The position numbers and the translations under genes were made by a program. DNA of 53,347 bases, from NCBI GenBank assembly GCA_030633305.1, contig DAOVTB010000008.1, positions 1 to 53,347 of the forward strand, given 5' to 3'. Shown one piece after another: positions 17,071-25,436 of the stretch (position 1 is the first letter of the stretch; the number at the start of each line of letters is the position of its first letter). Below the pieces are notes generated by a model. The model did not search any database. It saw only the letters and a list, made by a program, of their open reading frames with translations, and was not told the DNA's origin. The DNA comes from Candidatus Muiribacteriota bacterium (GTDB lineage Bacteria; Muiribacteriota; DAOVTB01).

Positions 17071-18478
17071 TATTAGTCTCCTTATTAGATCTTCTGGAGT
17101 TTAAGGAAAAGATATTTTTCGGTATTCCAGTCAATTCTCTTAATTTAGCCAGGTTTATGAAGTAATTGCTCAATGTCTCAATATGTTGTTCCTGGACTTC
17201 AGCCAGAGAACGCTGTGCATCGAGTACTTCAAGTAAATTAAGTTTACCTTGTTCATATCCAAGACGAGCACCTTCAAATGATTTCGTCGCTGCTGGAAGA
17301 ACTTCATTCTGAAAAATAGTCAGTTTTTCATAAGCCGTTTTCAAATTCCGGTATCCTGCTGTAAGGCTATTATTTAATTCGATAAGTTTGGTTTCAGCCT
17401 GACGTAAAGCTTTTTTCTCGTTAATTCTTGCAATTTCAATGGCTTCCTTCTTATTATCATTAATTTGAAGCGGCATGGACATTGAGAACATCCATGTTTT
17501 TTCTTCTGAGCCTCTATCGTATTTCATACCTCCGGCCAGTGTCATATTAGGTACACTTTCTGAACGGCTTTTTCTCTGTAGTGTTTTGTAATATTCAATT
17601 TCCATCTTACTAAGAAACCAGGTGGGATGCCTTGTAATACTTTTTTTCAACAGGCTTAATTCTGGTAATCCATGTCTGATGGAAGTGTTTGCTTTAAGTC
17701 TGCCAAATGGAAATTTTGATTTTCCGTATAATTCTGCAAGTTCCAATCTTAAGTTTTGAAGTTCCATTTTTTTGGAGGTCATTGTAAGGCGTATCTTGGA
17801 AATTTCCACATCTGTCTTACTTAATTCAAGTGCTGAGACTTTTCCAGAATCTACTTTTGCAACAACGACCTGACGGACTTTTTTGGCCCAATTTAGCAAT
17901 TTTTCATTCATCTGAAAGCTTTCCTGAGAAAAAAATGCTTCAACAAACTTCTCTATAGCTTGTCCTTCAATTTCTCTTTGCCTTAACTGCTGTTGATACC
18001 TACTGAGCTTATCCAGAATCTCAGTTTCTTTTACCCTGTAATATCGTTTTCCGCCTCTTTCAATCTCTTGACCGATAACAATTTTTGCCTCGGCAGAATC
18101 AAAAGCTCCATTTTCTCCGGTTCCGCCAATATTTTCGATTTCAAATTCGATTTCTGGATTTGGAGAACGTCTGGCAATTCTGGTCTCAAGTCTGTTTTTT
18201 GCCAGAGCCATGTTGAAAAGAGAGATTTCGGGATTTCCTTTTTTTACTCGTGCGAGTAATGATTCCAGTTCAATTACACTTGGATTATGGAGTATTTTTT
18301 TTTCTATGCCTGTTTTTTTTACAGGAATCATTTTTACAGATTTATGACTGCTTTTTTTTAGTGAATTTACCAGTTTACGAATTTTTTCCATGTCAGCTTT
18401 TAACAAAGAATTTGTCAGAAAGATGCATAAAAAGAAAAGTGTGATAAATTTTATTTTTTTTATAGTGATATTAAACAA
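17060..18478 (-). CDS. TolC/CusC-family outer-membrane efflux protein
   Basis: Outer-membrane channel of the tripartite metal exporter. A signal peptide (to about residue 28) precedes long coiled-coil helices with the two-fold OEP pattern: PNPEIEFEIENIGG, FSQESFQMNEKLLNWAKKVRQVV, and in the second half YRNLKTAYEKL, EGARLGYEQGKLNLLEVLDAQRSLAEVQEQHIETL. The last is the classic CzcC/TolC C-terminal motif. Length 472 is normal. Translation probably begins at TTG (18478), which has a GGAGG site at six-base spacing. The order channel, adaptor, pump with overlapping or 17-base junctions marks one operon; a small Cys/His-rich protein gene lies 62 bases upstream. Confidence 0.9.
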   Translation of the reverse strand: MFNITIKKIKFITLFFLCIFLTNSLLKADMEKIRKLVNSLKKSSHKSVKMIPVKKTGIEKKILHNPSVIELESLLARVKKGNPEISLFNMALAKNRLETRIARRSPNPEIEFEIENIGGTGENGAFDSAEAKIVIGQEIERGGKRYYRVKETEILDKLSRYQQQLRQREIEGQAIEKFVEAFFSQESFQMNEKLLNWAKKVRQVVVAKVDSGKVSALELSKTDVEISKIRLTMTSKKMELQNLRLELAELYGKSKFPFGRLKANTSIRHGLPELSLLKKSITRHPTWFLSKMEIEYYKTLQRKSRSESVPNMTLAGGMKYDRGSEEKTWMFSMSMPLQINDNKKEAIEIARINEKKALRQAETKLIELNNSLTAGYRNLKTAYEKLTIFQNEVLPAATKSFEGARLGYEQGKLNLLEVLDAQRSLAEVQEQHIETLSNYFINLAKLRELTGIPKNIFSLNSRRSNKETNNEK

Positions 18479-18540
18479 AATTATCCTCCGAATAGATGAA
18501 TTTAAAGTAATAATAATTTAAATTAAGTACTCGGAATAAA

Positions 18541-18948
18541 TCAGCAGATTAAGATTAAATTTGCTTTGAGATCAATTTGTGAATTGATAATGAAACTAGA
18601 ATAGTTTTTTAGATATTGAGTATTATTTGAATAAAAACAGGTATTACTTGTACTTGCTTCTATTTTGTAGATATTGTTATGTATATTTTCAGATTTTTTC
18701 AAATAAGAATATTGAAAAGGGAGAAAATCAGAACAATCATGTTTATGATGATGATCTATGTGAGTTTCCTGATGATGTATATCACAACTATTACAATGTG
18801 ATGTAGTGGAGGCAAATACAATGTCAGTATCTTCACAAAAACACAAAATAGTAGATTCAAGGAATGGAAGTGTTGTAAAAATATTTAATATACAAATAAT
18901 GCATATTATCTGTATTTTTAATCTTGATTGTTTCATAACTTTGCTCAT
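18541..18948 (-). CDS. Small exported Cys/His-rich protein heading the metal-efflux operon
   Basis: 135 residues with an N-terminal hydrophobic signal or anchor segment (about 11-30). After it comes a metal-ligand cluster: LCFCED, SHCNSCDIHHQ, then HIDHHHKHDC. No named family is recognised with confidence; the layout recalls small Cys/His-rich periplasmic proteins that precede copper or cation efflux operons. It lies on the same strand, 62 bases upstream of the channel gene. A role in periplasmic metal sensing or buffering is inference. The start could be ATG 18948 or ATG 18936; neither has a strong ribosome site. Confidence 0.6.
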   Translation of the reverse strand: MSKVMKQSRLKIQIICIICILNIFTTLPFLESTILCFCEDTDIVFASTTSHCNSCDIHHQETHIDHHHKHDCSDFLPFQYSYLKKSENIHNNIYKIEASTSNTCFYSNNTQYLKNYSSFIINSQIDLKANLILIC

Positions 18949-19011
18949 CTAATTTCTACTCAATTTATATCATATTGTTATTGTATATCGTCACAGTGCA
19001 ATATAATAACA

Positions 19012-19527
19012 CTATTGCTGGTGTTTTTGCAAAAGAAGATCTAAAATACGCTTAAAAATGGAATTAGTGTCATTTAATTCTATTGTATTCATTGTATTGT
19101 TTTTCAACAATTCAGGAACATCGGTGGCATAAAAAAGTAAATTGGTATTATTTGAAACAGGAATAGAAGAAATTTCTTTTCTTATAATCTCTATTTTAGG
19201 GTATGGCTCATTTTTAAAGCCTTCCAAGATTACCAGATCGCTTTCTTTTAAAAAAAATAGGTAGTCATCTAATTTTTCATCAGTCTTATCTTTCAAAAGC
19301 ATAAAGTTATTTTTTGAAACGATCAGTGTTCCGACTGCTCCGGATTTTTTGTGCCTGTCTGTGTCGCTATCTATATTATCCATATTAAAACCGTGAAAAT
19401 CATGTTTTATGGTTCCAATTTTAAATCCATCCTTTTTAAAACGATTAATTAATTTTGTAATTAAAGTTGTTTTTCCAGAATTTTTTGTACCACAAATGCT
19501 TATAAAAGGGGGGAGATTATTATTCAT
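19012..19527 (-). CDS. mobB: Molybdopterin-guanine dinucleotide biosynthesis protein MobB
   Basis: GTP-binding P-loop protein associated with the step that attaches GMP to molybdopterin to form the MGD cofactor. The Walker A motif GTKNSGKTT is at residues 13-21. GTIKHDFHGFNMD with DSDTDRHKKSGA (the MobB switch region) and LVILEGFKNEPYPKIE (the conserved DLVIVEGFK motif) follow. Length 171 is typical. No mobA, moa or moe genes are in the window, so it implies molybdo-enzymes elsewhere. It is on the same strand as the metal-efflux operon, 63 bases upstream of it, but functional linkage is not implied. Confidence 0.9.
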   Translation of the reverse strand: MNNNLPPFISICGTKNSGKTTLITKLINRFKKDGFKIGTIKHDFHGFNMDNIDSDTDRHKKSGAVGTLIVSKNNFMLLKDKTDEKLDDYLFFLKESDLVILEGFKNEPYPKIEIIRKEISSIPVSNNTNLLFYATDVPELLKNNTMNTIELNDTNSIFKRILDLLLQKHQQ

Positions 19528-19623
19528 AGTTAAATTATACTATAGGAAATGTAAAAGCGGAGATAAATTTACTTTTTTTAAGAGGGCAATTTCTTATAAC
19601 AGGTTAAAGGTTTGTGAAATGAT

Positions 19624-19660
19624 TGTATTAAATTGAAACGGTTTGTTTCAATTTAATACA
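19624..19660. repeat. Perfect 16-bp inverted repeat
   Basis: TGTATTAAATTGAAAC (19624-19639), loop GGTTT, then the exact reverse complement (19645-19660). There is no T-tract on either strand, so it is not a typical terminator. It stands between mobB and the HTH gene, divergent to each other, and may be an operator or structured element. Confidence 0.7.
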
Positions 19661-19662
19661 GT

Positions 19663-19698
19663 ATAAATCCAACGAAATCTATAAATCCAATGAAATAA
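19663..19698. repeat. Two tandem 18-base direct repeats
   Basis: TATAAATCCAACGAAATC and TATAAATCCAATGAAATA lie head to tail immediately after the inverted repeat and upstream of the HTH gene. They are possibly regulator-binding sites (iteron-like). Confidence 0.6.
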
Positions 19699-19741
19699 GA
19701 TGTTTTCAATCTGGCATAGCAATTTCAATAACTTCTCCAAC

Positions 19742-19763
19742 AGTACCAATAACGGTACTGTAA
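19742..19763 (+). promoter_or_regulatory. Hairpin directly upstream of a strong ribosome site
   Basis: ACAGTACC, six-base loop, GGTACTGT, then AAAAAAGGAGG. A stem ending just before the ribosome site of the HTH gene could protect the mRNA 5' end or modulate translation. No T-run follows, so it is not a terminator for the plus strand. Confidence 0.45.
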
Positions 19764-19777
19764 AAAAGGAGGTAAAA

Positions 19778-20179
19778 ATGAATCTATTTATGTCATTAGA
19801 AATATTAAGTAAACTCTCAAATGGTTTGAATCCTGTAACAGGTGAAAATCTTCCGGATAATTCATTGTACAATCATCCAGATGTATTGAGAGCACTATTC
19901 TTTATTGTGAATTTTATAAAAATTCCACCGAAAAAAGCCAAAAAGACATTAGAGGACAGGCAAGCAAATAATATTGCTCAAGGACGTCCTGAAAATTCCA
20001 ATTTACCATGGACTGATGAAGTCAAAAAAGAAGTCGGGGCACAATATAATGCGTCTGTCCCTATTTATAAACTTGCAGAAAATTTTGGAAGAAGTCAGGG
20101 ATCAATCAGAGCGGTATTGATTCAGCAGGGCTTAATAGAGGATGACAAATATAATCAGTATTACAAGAACAAACCTTGA
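19778..20179 (+). CDS. Small helix-turn-helix protein of the GxxxTGExLP / PWTDE type
   Basis: 133 residues from the ATG at 19778, chosen because AAGGAGG precedes it at ideal spacing. The N-terminal motif NGLNPVTGENLPDNSLYNHP with LRALFFIVNFI and the C-terminal motif LPWTDEVKKEVGAQYNASVP, then IYKLAENFGRSQGSIRAVLIQQGLI, match a two-part pattern known from helicase-associated and stand-alone proteins in many bacteria. The second part is an SANT/HTH-like fold in which GRSQGSIRAVL is the recognition helix. DNA binding is likely; the target is unknown. Short repeats flank the gene on both sides, which would fit autoregulation. Confidence 0.7.
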   Translation: MNLFMSLEILSKLSNGLNPVTGENLPDNSLYNHPDVLRALFFIVNFIKIPPKKAKKTLEDRQANNIAQGRPENSNLPWTDEVKKEVGAQYNASVPIYKLAENFGRSQGSIRAVLIQQGLIEDDKYNQYYKNKP

Positions 20180-20184
20180 CGAAT

Positions 20185-20221
20185 GTAACCTTGAAAGGTA
20201 ACGGTAATCTTGTAAGGATAA
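20185..20221. repeat. Tandem 18-19-base repeat after the HTH gene
   Basis: GTAACCTTGAAAGGTAAC and GTAATCTTGTAAGGATAA, period 19, in the short gap between convergent genes. Each contains an imperfect CCTT..AAGG palindrome. It may be part of a termination region or a binding site. Confidence 0.4.
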
Positions 20222-20235
20222 AAACAGCGTAAATT

Positions 20236-20754
20236 TTATTCACTCCACTGAATTATGTAATTTTCCTGTTCTTTTGATTCTGGCGAACTGATGTATGCGG
20301 ACTTTGGATTATCTTGCCAGAGCGTATGGAGTCGATCAAGAGCGGTTTTCCCCTTATGTCCGTGTCTTGATAACCAGCATCCAACGATTGTACCTGTTCT
20401 TCCTATTCCACCATAACAGTGCAGGTAAATTTTACCATTATTATCCAGAACACTATCAATAAGATCCAGAATCTCTATAACCAGTTCAGGAGATTCAGGA
20501 ATTGATATATCAGGAATTGAAAATCTGTTATGCTGACTATTATCGAATCCCAGTTTTTCAAGTAGTTCTGTATAGGAAAGTAATCCTTCATCTTCTTCTG
20601 TAAGATCGATGAAGCAGGTTGTGCCAGTTTGGATTATCGAAGTTAACTTCAATATAGAGGTATCTTCTGCTAAAGTTCGAGGATATTCTGCGGCAAGAAA
20701 TTTTTCTGGAATGACCCAGTATGAATTTTCAATTGGTTTAGATGTCATAATCAT
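20236..20754 (-). CDS. Dual-specificity / tyrosine phosphatase-like protein
   Basis: Cysteine-dependent phosphatase with the P-loop HCYGGIGRTGT (C113, R119), the HCxxGxGRT signature of tyrosine and dual-specificity phosphatases. Upstream GTTCFIDLTEEDEG matches the typical strand and general-acid region of the family. Cytosolic, 172 residues. Possible substrates are phosphotyrosine proteins or phosphoinositide-like compounds; none can be named. The start (MIMTSKP) is uncertain, since a second ATG lies two codons in and the ribosome site is weak. Convergent with the HTH gene. Confidence 0.85.
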   Translation of the reverse strand: MIMTSKPIENSYWVIPEKFLAAEYPRTLAEDTSILKLTSIIQTGTTCFIDLTEEDEGLLSYTELLEKLGFDNSQHNRFSIPDISIPESPELVIEILDLIDSVLDNNGKIYLHCYGGIGRTGTIVGCWLSRHGHKGKTALDRLHTLWQDNPKSAYISSPESKEQENYIIQWSE

Positions 20755-20894
20755 AATCTATCAGTGTTTATATAATTTTTCCATGAAATTCAGAAAATTC
20801 TGAAAAAAGCAGTTGCATTATATTATAAAAACGATTATTTTAAGTAATGGTAATTAAACAATATAAAAAAGTATAATATAAAATTATCTATAGG

Positions 20895-21311
20895 GTGGTA
20901 GTGGTGCCGGTTTTACATCGTTTTGTATCAGAATTGAATCTGATGATTGTGACTCATGTTGGAATTATATTGGATGAGGAGTTTCTGGAATCATACAGGA
21001 AAATTTTTTCTGAATCATCTTTTAATCGATCAATAAATTTTTTAGTTGATCTGCGCTTAACACACAGTAGTACACGAACTCCGACTGCTCTTCAAGCTTC
21101 ATCCGATTTTATGAAAAAGTTGTTTAAAGGTTTCAAAACTGATCAAAATTCAAAAGTTGCAGTAATTGCTACTGACGACCTTTCATTTGGTCTTGCCAGA
21201 ATGGTTGAGGCATATACATTTGAGATTCCCTGGGATTTTTTAGTGTCTAAATCTGTAAAAGAAGCCTGTGTCTGGCTGAAAGTTCCCGAAAATATATTAG
21301 AGGATAATTGA
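20895..21311 (+). CDS. SpoIIAA-like / STAS-type small protein
   Basis: About 138 residues. LNLMIVTHVGIILDEEFLESY, then NFLVDLRLTH and KVAVIATDDLSFGLARMVEAYT with a C-terminal ACVWLKVPE, follow the pattern of SpoIIAA-like (STAS-related) cytosolic proteins. These bind partner proteins or, in some members, lipids. No kinase or phosphatase partner gene adjoins, although a phosphatase gene lies divergently upstream. Start codon ambiguous: GTG at 20895, 20901 or 20904; the AGGGTGGT before 20901 could serve as ribosome site. Function in this organism unknown. Confidence 0.65.
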   Translation: MVVVPVLHRFVSELNLMIVTHVGIILDEEFLESYRKIFSESSFNRSINFLVDLRLTHSSTRTPTALQASSDFMKKLFKGFKTDQNSKVAVIATDDLSFGLARMVEAYTFEIPWDFLVSKSVKEACVWLKVPENILEDN

Positions 21312-21360
21312 TACTCGTCTCAGGTATCATCTAAAGGTAGTTTTTTACATTTGTTCTTAT

Positions 21361-21390
21361 TTGAAATGAATATTTGAATTAATGTATAAT
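21361..21390 (+). promoter_or_regulatory. Sigma-70-type promoter for the toroid-like protein gene
   Basis: TTGAAA (21361-21366), 18-base spacer, TATAAT (21385-21390), about 34 bases before the start at 21424. Confidence 0.6.
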
Positions 21391-21423
21391 AACAATAATA
21401 TTTGAAATTCAAGAGGTGAAAAA

Positions 21424-23196
21424 ATGAAAAGATTATTTTTGATGTTTTGTATGCTGACTGTTGCGATAAATGTTTTTTCCGTTGATTATAGTGATATAAT
21501 CAGTTCAAGATTAAGTGATCAAAAATTGATTAAATCAGTTGAAGGTCTGTTAATCTTTTTTGATGATACCCAGATTAGAAATCGTCCTGGAAAATTGAGT
21601 AGTGTATATGACGCAAGTGATTCAGGTGATGGATGTAAAGGAAAGGTTTCACTGAATCTTCCTTTTTTTCAAAAAACAATTAATTTGCCAGCGATTCCTC
21701 CAATTACTGTACGGAATGTAAAAGGAGAATGGACTAGCAGTGTTCATTTTGTGCCTAAAAAAATAGGTGGAAGAAAAGGAAAATCTATTGTTGCGGTTCC
21801 GGACTCTAATCTTTTTGTCCCTTCCTTTGTTGTTTATCCCATGAATCTATTTTCTGAAACGGAAATAAAAGACCCTCAGAATCGTTATATATGTAGAATA
21901 CTCAAAGAAGCGTGGCATCTTGATAGAAAATATAAACGTGGATCCGCTTATAACTTCTGGCTTCCATTAAGAGAAAATCCTGATTTTACTGGACCTTATA
22001 ATATACCAGTTGAAAAATCTGTTTTACCTCTGGCAAAAGCATATTTAAACCCAAAACTTGATTTTTTCTGGACACGTTTTGCTGCTGGACTTGATGTTCC
22101 GTCAAGAGAGTGGGTCTCCGAATGTTTAAATAAGGAATTGAATACTTCAGGAGCATCTGCGTTGTTTAATATACCAAATGATGCTGATGATACATCCACA
22201 GCAGTGGCATTACAATTAATTAGAAAACAGTTATCTGATAAATATACAGATGATCCATTTTTCAACAATAGTCATAATTTTGAAATAGATCTTCCGGCTT
22301 TAATGTTGGCAAGTTCATACAGAGACATTGGACGACTTGATAAATATGAAGATGGCAGGGATAGCTGGAAAGGTAAAAACAGTGGTGCTTTTCTGACCTG
22401 GTATCGGGACGAGACAATGCCAATATTTTCTTCTCCCCAGAAGGGAATAATACCTCTTGGTAAGAACAATGTTGATGCAGTTGTTAATGCAAATGTAGTT
22501 TTTGCACTGGGATTGGCAGGAAAAAAAGATGTTCCGGGTTATAAAGAATCCATAAAACTATTGAATCGAGCTATTGAAGAAAGGACATGGCCTCGATGTG
22601 GATTGTATTACCCTCAGTATGTAATTTTTCCGTATGTTGTATCTCGTGCTTTTCGTGATGGTGGTAACAATGGTTTGAAAACTGGCATGAAGACCCTTTT
22701 GGATGATCTTTTAACGATTCAGAAAGAGTATGGGGATAAAAAGTCATCTCATAAAGGTGCTTTTCCAGGAGGTGAAGATAAAACTGATTATCTTGCTACT
22801 GCTTTAGGGGTTACTTCGTTATTGAATATCGGTATTGATATTGCTCGGGAAGAAGGGAAATTGATACCATATAACAAAGCGATCAAAGATGGGATATATT
22901 ATCTCCTTAAAAATAGAAAAAAATATAAAGTAAAGAATTTTGATACAGTTGGACGAGATAAACTTTCTGAAAAAATTTCTGGTTATACCTGGGATTGTGG
23001 TCTTTTCTTCTCAGCTTCATTCTGGGATCTTGCCCATTGGCGAAGTGAAGCCTATACAAATGCAATGGTTCTGGAAGCTTTTACCAAGTATTTACTTGGT
23101 TATGAATTCGGTGGCGTAACGATTATGCATGGTCGAAGACTTCATATCAAATCATATAGAACAAATGATTCAGGATTTGAGTTGGATGTAAAGTGA
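21424..23196 (+). CDS. Exported alpha/alpha-toroid-like protein of unknown function
   Basis: 590 residues with a signal peptide (MKRLFLMFCMLTVAINVFSVD). The mature protein contains IPNDADDTSTAVALQLI and, later, NVVFALGLAG, IEERTWPRCGLYYPQYVI, PGGEDKTDYLATALGVTSLLNIGID and SEAYTNAMVLEAFTKYLLG. These are evenly spaced helix pairs with DADDT-like motifs, suggestive of terpenoid-cyclase or squalene-cyclase-like alpha/alpha toroids. An exported toroid is more likely to act on peptides or glycans than on isoprenoids. No closer family is recognised. It has its own promoter and an AAGAGGTG ribosome site, and appears monocistronic. Confidence 0.65.
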   Translation: MKRLFLMFCMLTVAINVFSVDYSDIISSRLSDQKLIKSVEGLLIFFDDTQIRNRPGKLSSVYDASDSGDGCKGKVSLNLPFFQKTINLPAIPPITVRNVKGEWTSSVHFVPKKIGGRKGKSIVAVPDSNLFVPSFVVYPMNLFSETEIKDPQNRYICRILKEAWHLDRKYKRGSAYNFWLPLRENPDFTGPYNIPVEKSVLPLAKAYLNPKLDFFWTRFAAGLDVPSREWVSECLNKELNTSGASALFNIPNDADDTSTAVALQLIRKQLSDKYTDDPFFNNSHNFEIDLPALMLASSYRDIGRLDKYEDGRDSWKGKNSGAFLTWYRDETMPIFSSPQKGIIPLGKNNVDAVVNANVVFALGLAGKKDVPGYKESIKLLNRAIEERTWPRCGLYYPQYVIFPYVVSRAFRDGGNNGLKTGMKTLLDDLLTIQKEYGDKKSSHKGAFPGGEDKTDYLATALGVTSLLNIGIDIAREEGKLIPYNKAIKDGIYYLLKNRKKYKVKNFDTVGRDKLSEKISGYTWDCGLFFSASFWDLAHWRSEAYTNAMVLEAFTKYLLGYEFGGVTIMHGRRLHIKSYRTNDSGFELDVK

Positions 23197-23322
23197 ATGT
23201 GAATAATCATATGGTAATGCCTAGATTATTAACAATTTCCTGATAAAATAAAAAAGAATTTTCAACACGTACGAAATCAGTATGATATTATTATTATAAA
23301 CTTAATAATTTTGGAGAAATAA

Positions 23323-25410
23323 ATGTTAAATTACCAGAGATATTTAGCAGTTTTTTTTATTTTATTTTTTGCATGCTTCACCCTATATGCACAGCATCCA
23401 TCTTATTGTACATGTCCGGAATGTATTGAATATAAACCGGCTGAAACTACAACTCCTAGCGTTACAACGACTGCAGAAACACCAGTTACAACGACAAAAA
23501 CAAGTGATCAACGTGGATCAATGTATGACATGATGGGTCTATTACATGCTGGTGGAATGAAAGATAACGAAAAGAAGATGTGTCCTAAATGTAGAACTTT
23601 TGTTCCAATTGGCTGGAAAAAGGGATGTCCCAGATGTGGAACGGCTATACCAGTAACTAAGATAGCGGTGCGAACACGTGAAAAAGTTTCTATAACCAGC
23701 CGTGTACAAATTGTAAGTACCATTGGTGAACTGATATTGACCGAGGAAAAAGCGTTGCATTCACTCAGAAGTTATCCCGAAAATCAGGCATTTAAGGGGT
23801 TGATGGATGAAGCGATTAAAGGATTGGAAAAACTTATCAATGAAATCAAAGATTCTAAGACTGATCTTTCTCCCAAAGAGGTAAAATCTACGCTGGAAAT
23901 GCTCGATATAATTCTCAGGAATGACAGAAGTGCGAAAGCCTGGTTCGACGGCGGGCGCCAGGATAGACTGGTGGCTTTTTTGAGTGCTGCAATTAAACAG
24001 AAGAACAAACTGGTAGAAGAATTAAAGGGTGATGGCTCTTTTCTTCTTGATAAATTGAGAGAAAAACATGGGTCTTCCGTACCAGCAAAAAGCATTGAAG
24101 TTGCTGTTGAAAATAATTTAAGCAAAAGTCGTGAGGAAATTGCCCGACTGGATGAATATATCAAATTTACAGAATCTCTTAGTAATAGTGAATGTTATGC
24201 TCAAGGAGGATGTGGCAATCTAAGAGAAAAAATTCAACAGATGAAAGAAGCTCTTGCCCGCTTGAAAGCTTTAAGAGACAGACTTCAAAAAGAATTGGAA
24301 AACAGCAGGAAAAAATCTGCTGCCGCTTTGCGGGAAAGAACTAAGCTTGAAAAAATCAGTAAGGCAGCTAAAAACAGGAATAAAAGAGCAAATGCAGCTC
24401 CGGACGAAAGTTCCTGGGTGGAATCTCAAGGGGAGAGAGTAACTAGTCATGATCTTGATTTAAACAGAAGTGAGTCAAGAAGGATATATGATATGTGGAA
24501 ATCTGGAAAAATAACTGCAGATCAGGCATCTCAAGAATGGTCAAAACTTGGAACCAGTCGTTCAAGGGAAGAACTCAGGGCAAGAGATAGAAGGCGCAGA
24601 GATCGTGAAAAGAAATCATCAGATAAAACTGTGAAAAAAACTGATCCAAGAATTACAGAGTTAAAGGAACAGGAACGAAAACTATTACGTGAACAACGGA
24701 CATTAAGTTCTCAGATTGCTCGAAATGATGCGAAAATATCAGAGGTTGAAGGGAAATTATCTGGACTAGAGAGAAAATACAGAGAGTGTTGTGCTTATGT
24801 ATCGCGGAGGCAGGAACAGGATCGGCGACGACGGGCAAGAGACGCGGCAGCTAGAAAAAGACGGGAAGACGCTGAAAGACGGCGCGATGCTGCAAGGTTA
24901 CGTGCAGAAGAACAGGCTGAAGCAAGAAGACAGAGAGCTGAACGTGTTGCTGCTGCTCGACGCGAAAGAGAAGCAAGACGGCGTAGAGAGAATAGGCCGG
25001 ATACGACAGATGGCGGAGAAGTATATAATACACCAACAAGTGTCACTATTGGTTCTGGAATTGCACAAATTGGAGCTGAGGGAACTAATCCTATAAAACC
25101 AGGAACTGGCATGGCTGGCGCAGGATTACAGCTTGGATATGGTCTCATTGTTTCCTGGGCTGGTGATGCTGCTTTTAGCGCAGGCCAGAGACTGATGTAC
25201 AGAAGAGAAGCGCAGATTGTTGAACAACTTGCAGATGGCAATGGTTTTGGCGGATCGGGTAAATTGAAATGGTATAAACGTGGTAATCGCCTGTGGGTAT
25301 GGAAGGTAAACAGTGATGGAACCAAAGTGCTTCATTCATGGCCAGGATGGCGAACTACAAACCGTGATAGACCGATAGACTTTAATGGCCGTCCGCTTGG
25401 TGGTGAATAG
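23323..25410 (+). CDS. Exported zinc-ribbon and Arg/Glu-rich coiled-coil protein
   Basis: 695 residues, unknown function. Signal peptide (to about residue 24), then CTCPECIEY, a Thr-rich linker, and a zinc-ribbon-like module CPKCRTFVPIGWKKGCPRCG (about 87-106). Long helical and coiled-coil segments follow (about 140-340), then a highly charged Arg/Glu/Ala-rich helix (about 490-570, RRRRARDAAARKRREDAERR type). The C-terminal 100 residues are Gly-rich and globular, with GYGLIVSWAGDAAF, KLKWYKRGNRLWVWKVN and SWPGWRTTNRDRP, which look like a separate domain. Cys-rich zinc ribbons are unusual in exported proteins. The ribosome site is TTGGAG. The long Arg-rich helix gives high local GC compared with neighbours. 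Confidence 0.7.
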   Translation: MLNYQRYLAVFFILFFACFTLYAQHPSYCTCPECIEYKPAETTTPSVTTTAETPVTTTKTSDQRGSMYDMMGLLHAGGMKDNEKKMCPKCRTFVPIGWKKGCPRCGTAIPVTKIAVRTREKVSITSRVQIVSTIGELILTEEKALHSLRSYPENQAFKGLMDEAIKGLEKLINEIKDSKTDLSPKEVKSTLEMLDIILRNDRSAKAWFDGGRQDRLVAFLSAAIKQKNKLVEELKGDGSFLLDKLREKHGSSVPAKSIEVAVENNLSKSREEIARLDEYIKFTESLSNSECYAQGGCGNLREKIQQMKEALARLKALRDRLQKELENSRKKSAAALRERTKLEKISKAAKNRNKRANAAPDESSWVESQGERVTSHDLDLNRSESRRIYDMWKSGKITADQASQEWSKLGTSRSREELRARDRRRRDREKKSSDKTVKKTDPRITELKEQERKLLREQRTLSSQIARNDAKISEVEGKLSGLERKYRECCAYVSRRQEQDRRRRARDAAARKRREDAERRRDAARLRAEEQAEARRQRAERVAAARREREARRRRENRPDTTDGGEVYNTPTSVTIGSGIAQIGAEGTNPIKPGTGMAGAGLQLGYGLIVSWAGDAAFSAGQRLMYRREAQIVEQLADGNGFGGSGKLKWYKRGNRLWVWKVNSDGTKVLHSWPGWRTTNRDRPIDFNGRPLGGE

Positions 25411-25436
25411 TAGATTTGAAATTTTTGATTAAAAGC

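Noticed and set aside
12029-18948. Assigning the pump as a copper or zinc exporter
   Set aside because: The membrane motif hints at CusA-type, but His-rich partners fit several metals and no regulator is present, so the metal is left open.
19624-19660. CRISPR-like repeat (GTTTCAAT..ATTGAAAC)
   Set aside because: Only one copy is present, with no spacers or cas genes; it is a simple inverted repeat.
24791-25325. Overlapping ORFs on both strands in the Arg-rich region
   Set aside because: They arise from the biased codons of the Arg/Glu-rich helix; codon pattern and ribosome site support only the long plus-strand frame.
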